Below are positions 33,628 through 34,018 of a DNA stretch of 34,018 bases, piece by piece (the stretch's first letter is position 1; each line of letters starts with the position of its first letter). The stretch spans positions 1 through 34,018 of the forward strand of contig DAIORV010000011.1 in NCBI GenBank assembly GCA_036752825.1, read 5' to 3'. This stretch comes from UBA5177 sp002413265. Its GTDB lineage: Bacteria; Chloroflexota; UBA5177. A model generated the notes under the pieces. It made no database searches, had not been told where the DNA came from, and was given only the letters and a program-made list of their open reading frames with translations. The position numbers and the translations under genes were made by a program.

Positions 33628-33975
33628 CTAGAAGCGCTTTTCCTTGATCCGTGTGGCCTTGCCCAGACGGTCACGAAGATAAAACAGTCGTGCGCGTCGG
33701 ACATCCCCTCGGCGCGTCACCTCAATCTTGTCGACTCGCGGAGAGTTGACCAGAAACGTCCGCTCAACACCGACGCCATGCGCAAGCCGGCGGACCGTTA
33801 CGTTCCGGTCCGGGCCGCCCTTATTCACCTTGAGTACCGTTCCCTCGAAGATCTGAACGCGCTCTCGGTTTCCCTCGACGACCTTTGCGTGCACGCGAAC
33901 CGTGTCTCCAGGAAAGATGTCGGGAATGTCGTCCTTTAGCTGCTGCTGCCGGATCGCATCAAGTATCATTCCCAT
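33628..33975 (-). CDS. rplS: 50S ribosomal protein L19
   Basis: Large-subunit protein at the 30S-50S interface. Typical L19: FPGDTVRVHAKVVEGNRERV, FEGTVLKVNKGG, FLVNSPRVDKIEVTRRGDVRRARLFYLRDRLGK. Start ATG 33975 gives 115 residues, the family length, with GGAG 7 nt upstream; TTG 33981 is less likely. Followed by rnhB and yraN in the conserved order. Confidence 0.97.
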   Translation of the reverse strand: MGMILDAIRQQQLKDDIPDIFPGDTVRVHAKVVEGNRERVQIFEGTVLKVNKGGPDRNVTVRRLAHGVGVERTFLVNSPRVDKIEVTRRGDVRRARLFYLRDRLGKATRIKEKRF

Positions 33976-33997
33976 CGTCAATCTCCAAACAGAACGA

Positions 33998-34016
33998 AGA
34001 GGCGCACCGCGCCTCT
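33998..34016. repeat. Perfect hairpin upstream of rplS
   Basis: AGAGGCGC-ACC-GCGCCTCT, 8-bp stem with 3-nt loop, 22 nt before the rplS ATG. Read on the minus strand it is followed by a broken T-rich stretch (TTCGTTCTGTTT), so it may be a weak terminator of the upstream gene or part of an rplS leader. The window ends here. Confidence 0.45.
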
Positions 34017-34018
34017 AT

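Noticed and set aside
1..34018. CRISPR arrays, insertion sequences, integrases, rRNA
   Set aside because: No regularly spaced repeats, transposase motifs, long inverted or direct repeats, or rRNA segments were seen.

Overview
The window is a gene-dense, moderately GC-rich bacterial chromosome segment with no phage, insertion sequence or CRISPR array that I can see. Housekeeping genes (ileS, purA, hpt, queG, rplS, rnhB, a class A penicillin-binding protein) mix with accessory genes. A transcriptional T-box leader, sigma70-like TATAAT boxes, GTG/TTG starts, candidate leaderless genes and long alpha-helical secreted enzymes suggest an uncultured Terrabacteria-type lineage, perhaps near Chloroflexota or Dormibacterota. 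That placement is inference; the sequence alone does not prove it.

Left arm (1-7704, minus strand). A purA operon starts at an extended -10 box and continues with overlapping genes into yqeC, a Rossmann-type xdhC, yqeB and a small XdhC N-domain protein. These are maturation factors for molybdenum hydroxylases, and yqeB/yqeC are the genes linked to selenium-dependent hydroxylases. Nested in the end of this operon is a promoter and a complete isoleucine-specific T-box riboswitch with an intrinsic terminator. It controls alaX (tRNA editing) and ileS, which runs off the left edge.

Middle (7780-22114). Plus-strand genes encode a Cys/Met-metabolism PLP enzyme, an EF-G paralogue with an altered G4 motif, a DUF72 protein and QueG. 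Minus-strand genes encode a surface lipoprotein, Hpt, threonine dehydrogenase and glycine C-acetyltransferase (the two-step threonine to glycine pathway). Then come an aminotransferase, a D-2-hydroxyacid dehydrogenase and a cysteine-rich class A PBP.

Selenium and surface region (22115-32553). A selenocysteine tRNA with UCA anticodon and the 8-bp acceptor and 6-bp D stem sits at 22186-22285, so the selenium traits at the two ends of the window support each other. A minus-strand sugar operon (nucleotide-sugar dehydrogenase, epimerase, GT2, GT39-type glycosyltransferase) is divergent from a 1363-residue secreted enzyme that fuses a GH35 beta-galactosidase to a GH5 cellulase-like domain.

Right edge (32557-34018). 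The conserved block rplS, rnhB, yraN lies on the minus strand.

The most unusual items are the GH35-GH5 fusion, the T-box over alaX-ileS, the tRNA-Sec plus hydroxylase-maturation set, the split XdhC pair, and several promoters placed directly against start codons, which imply leaderless mRNAs.
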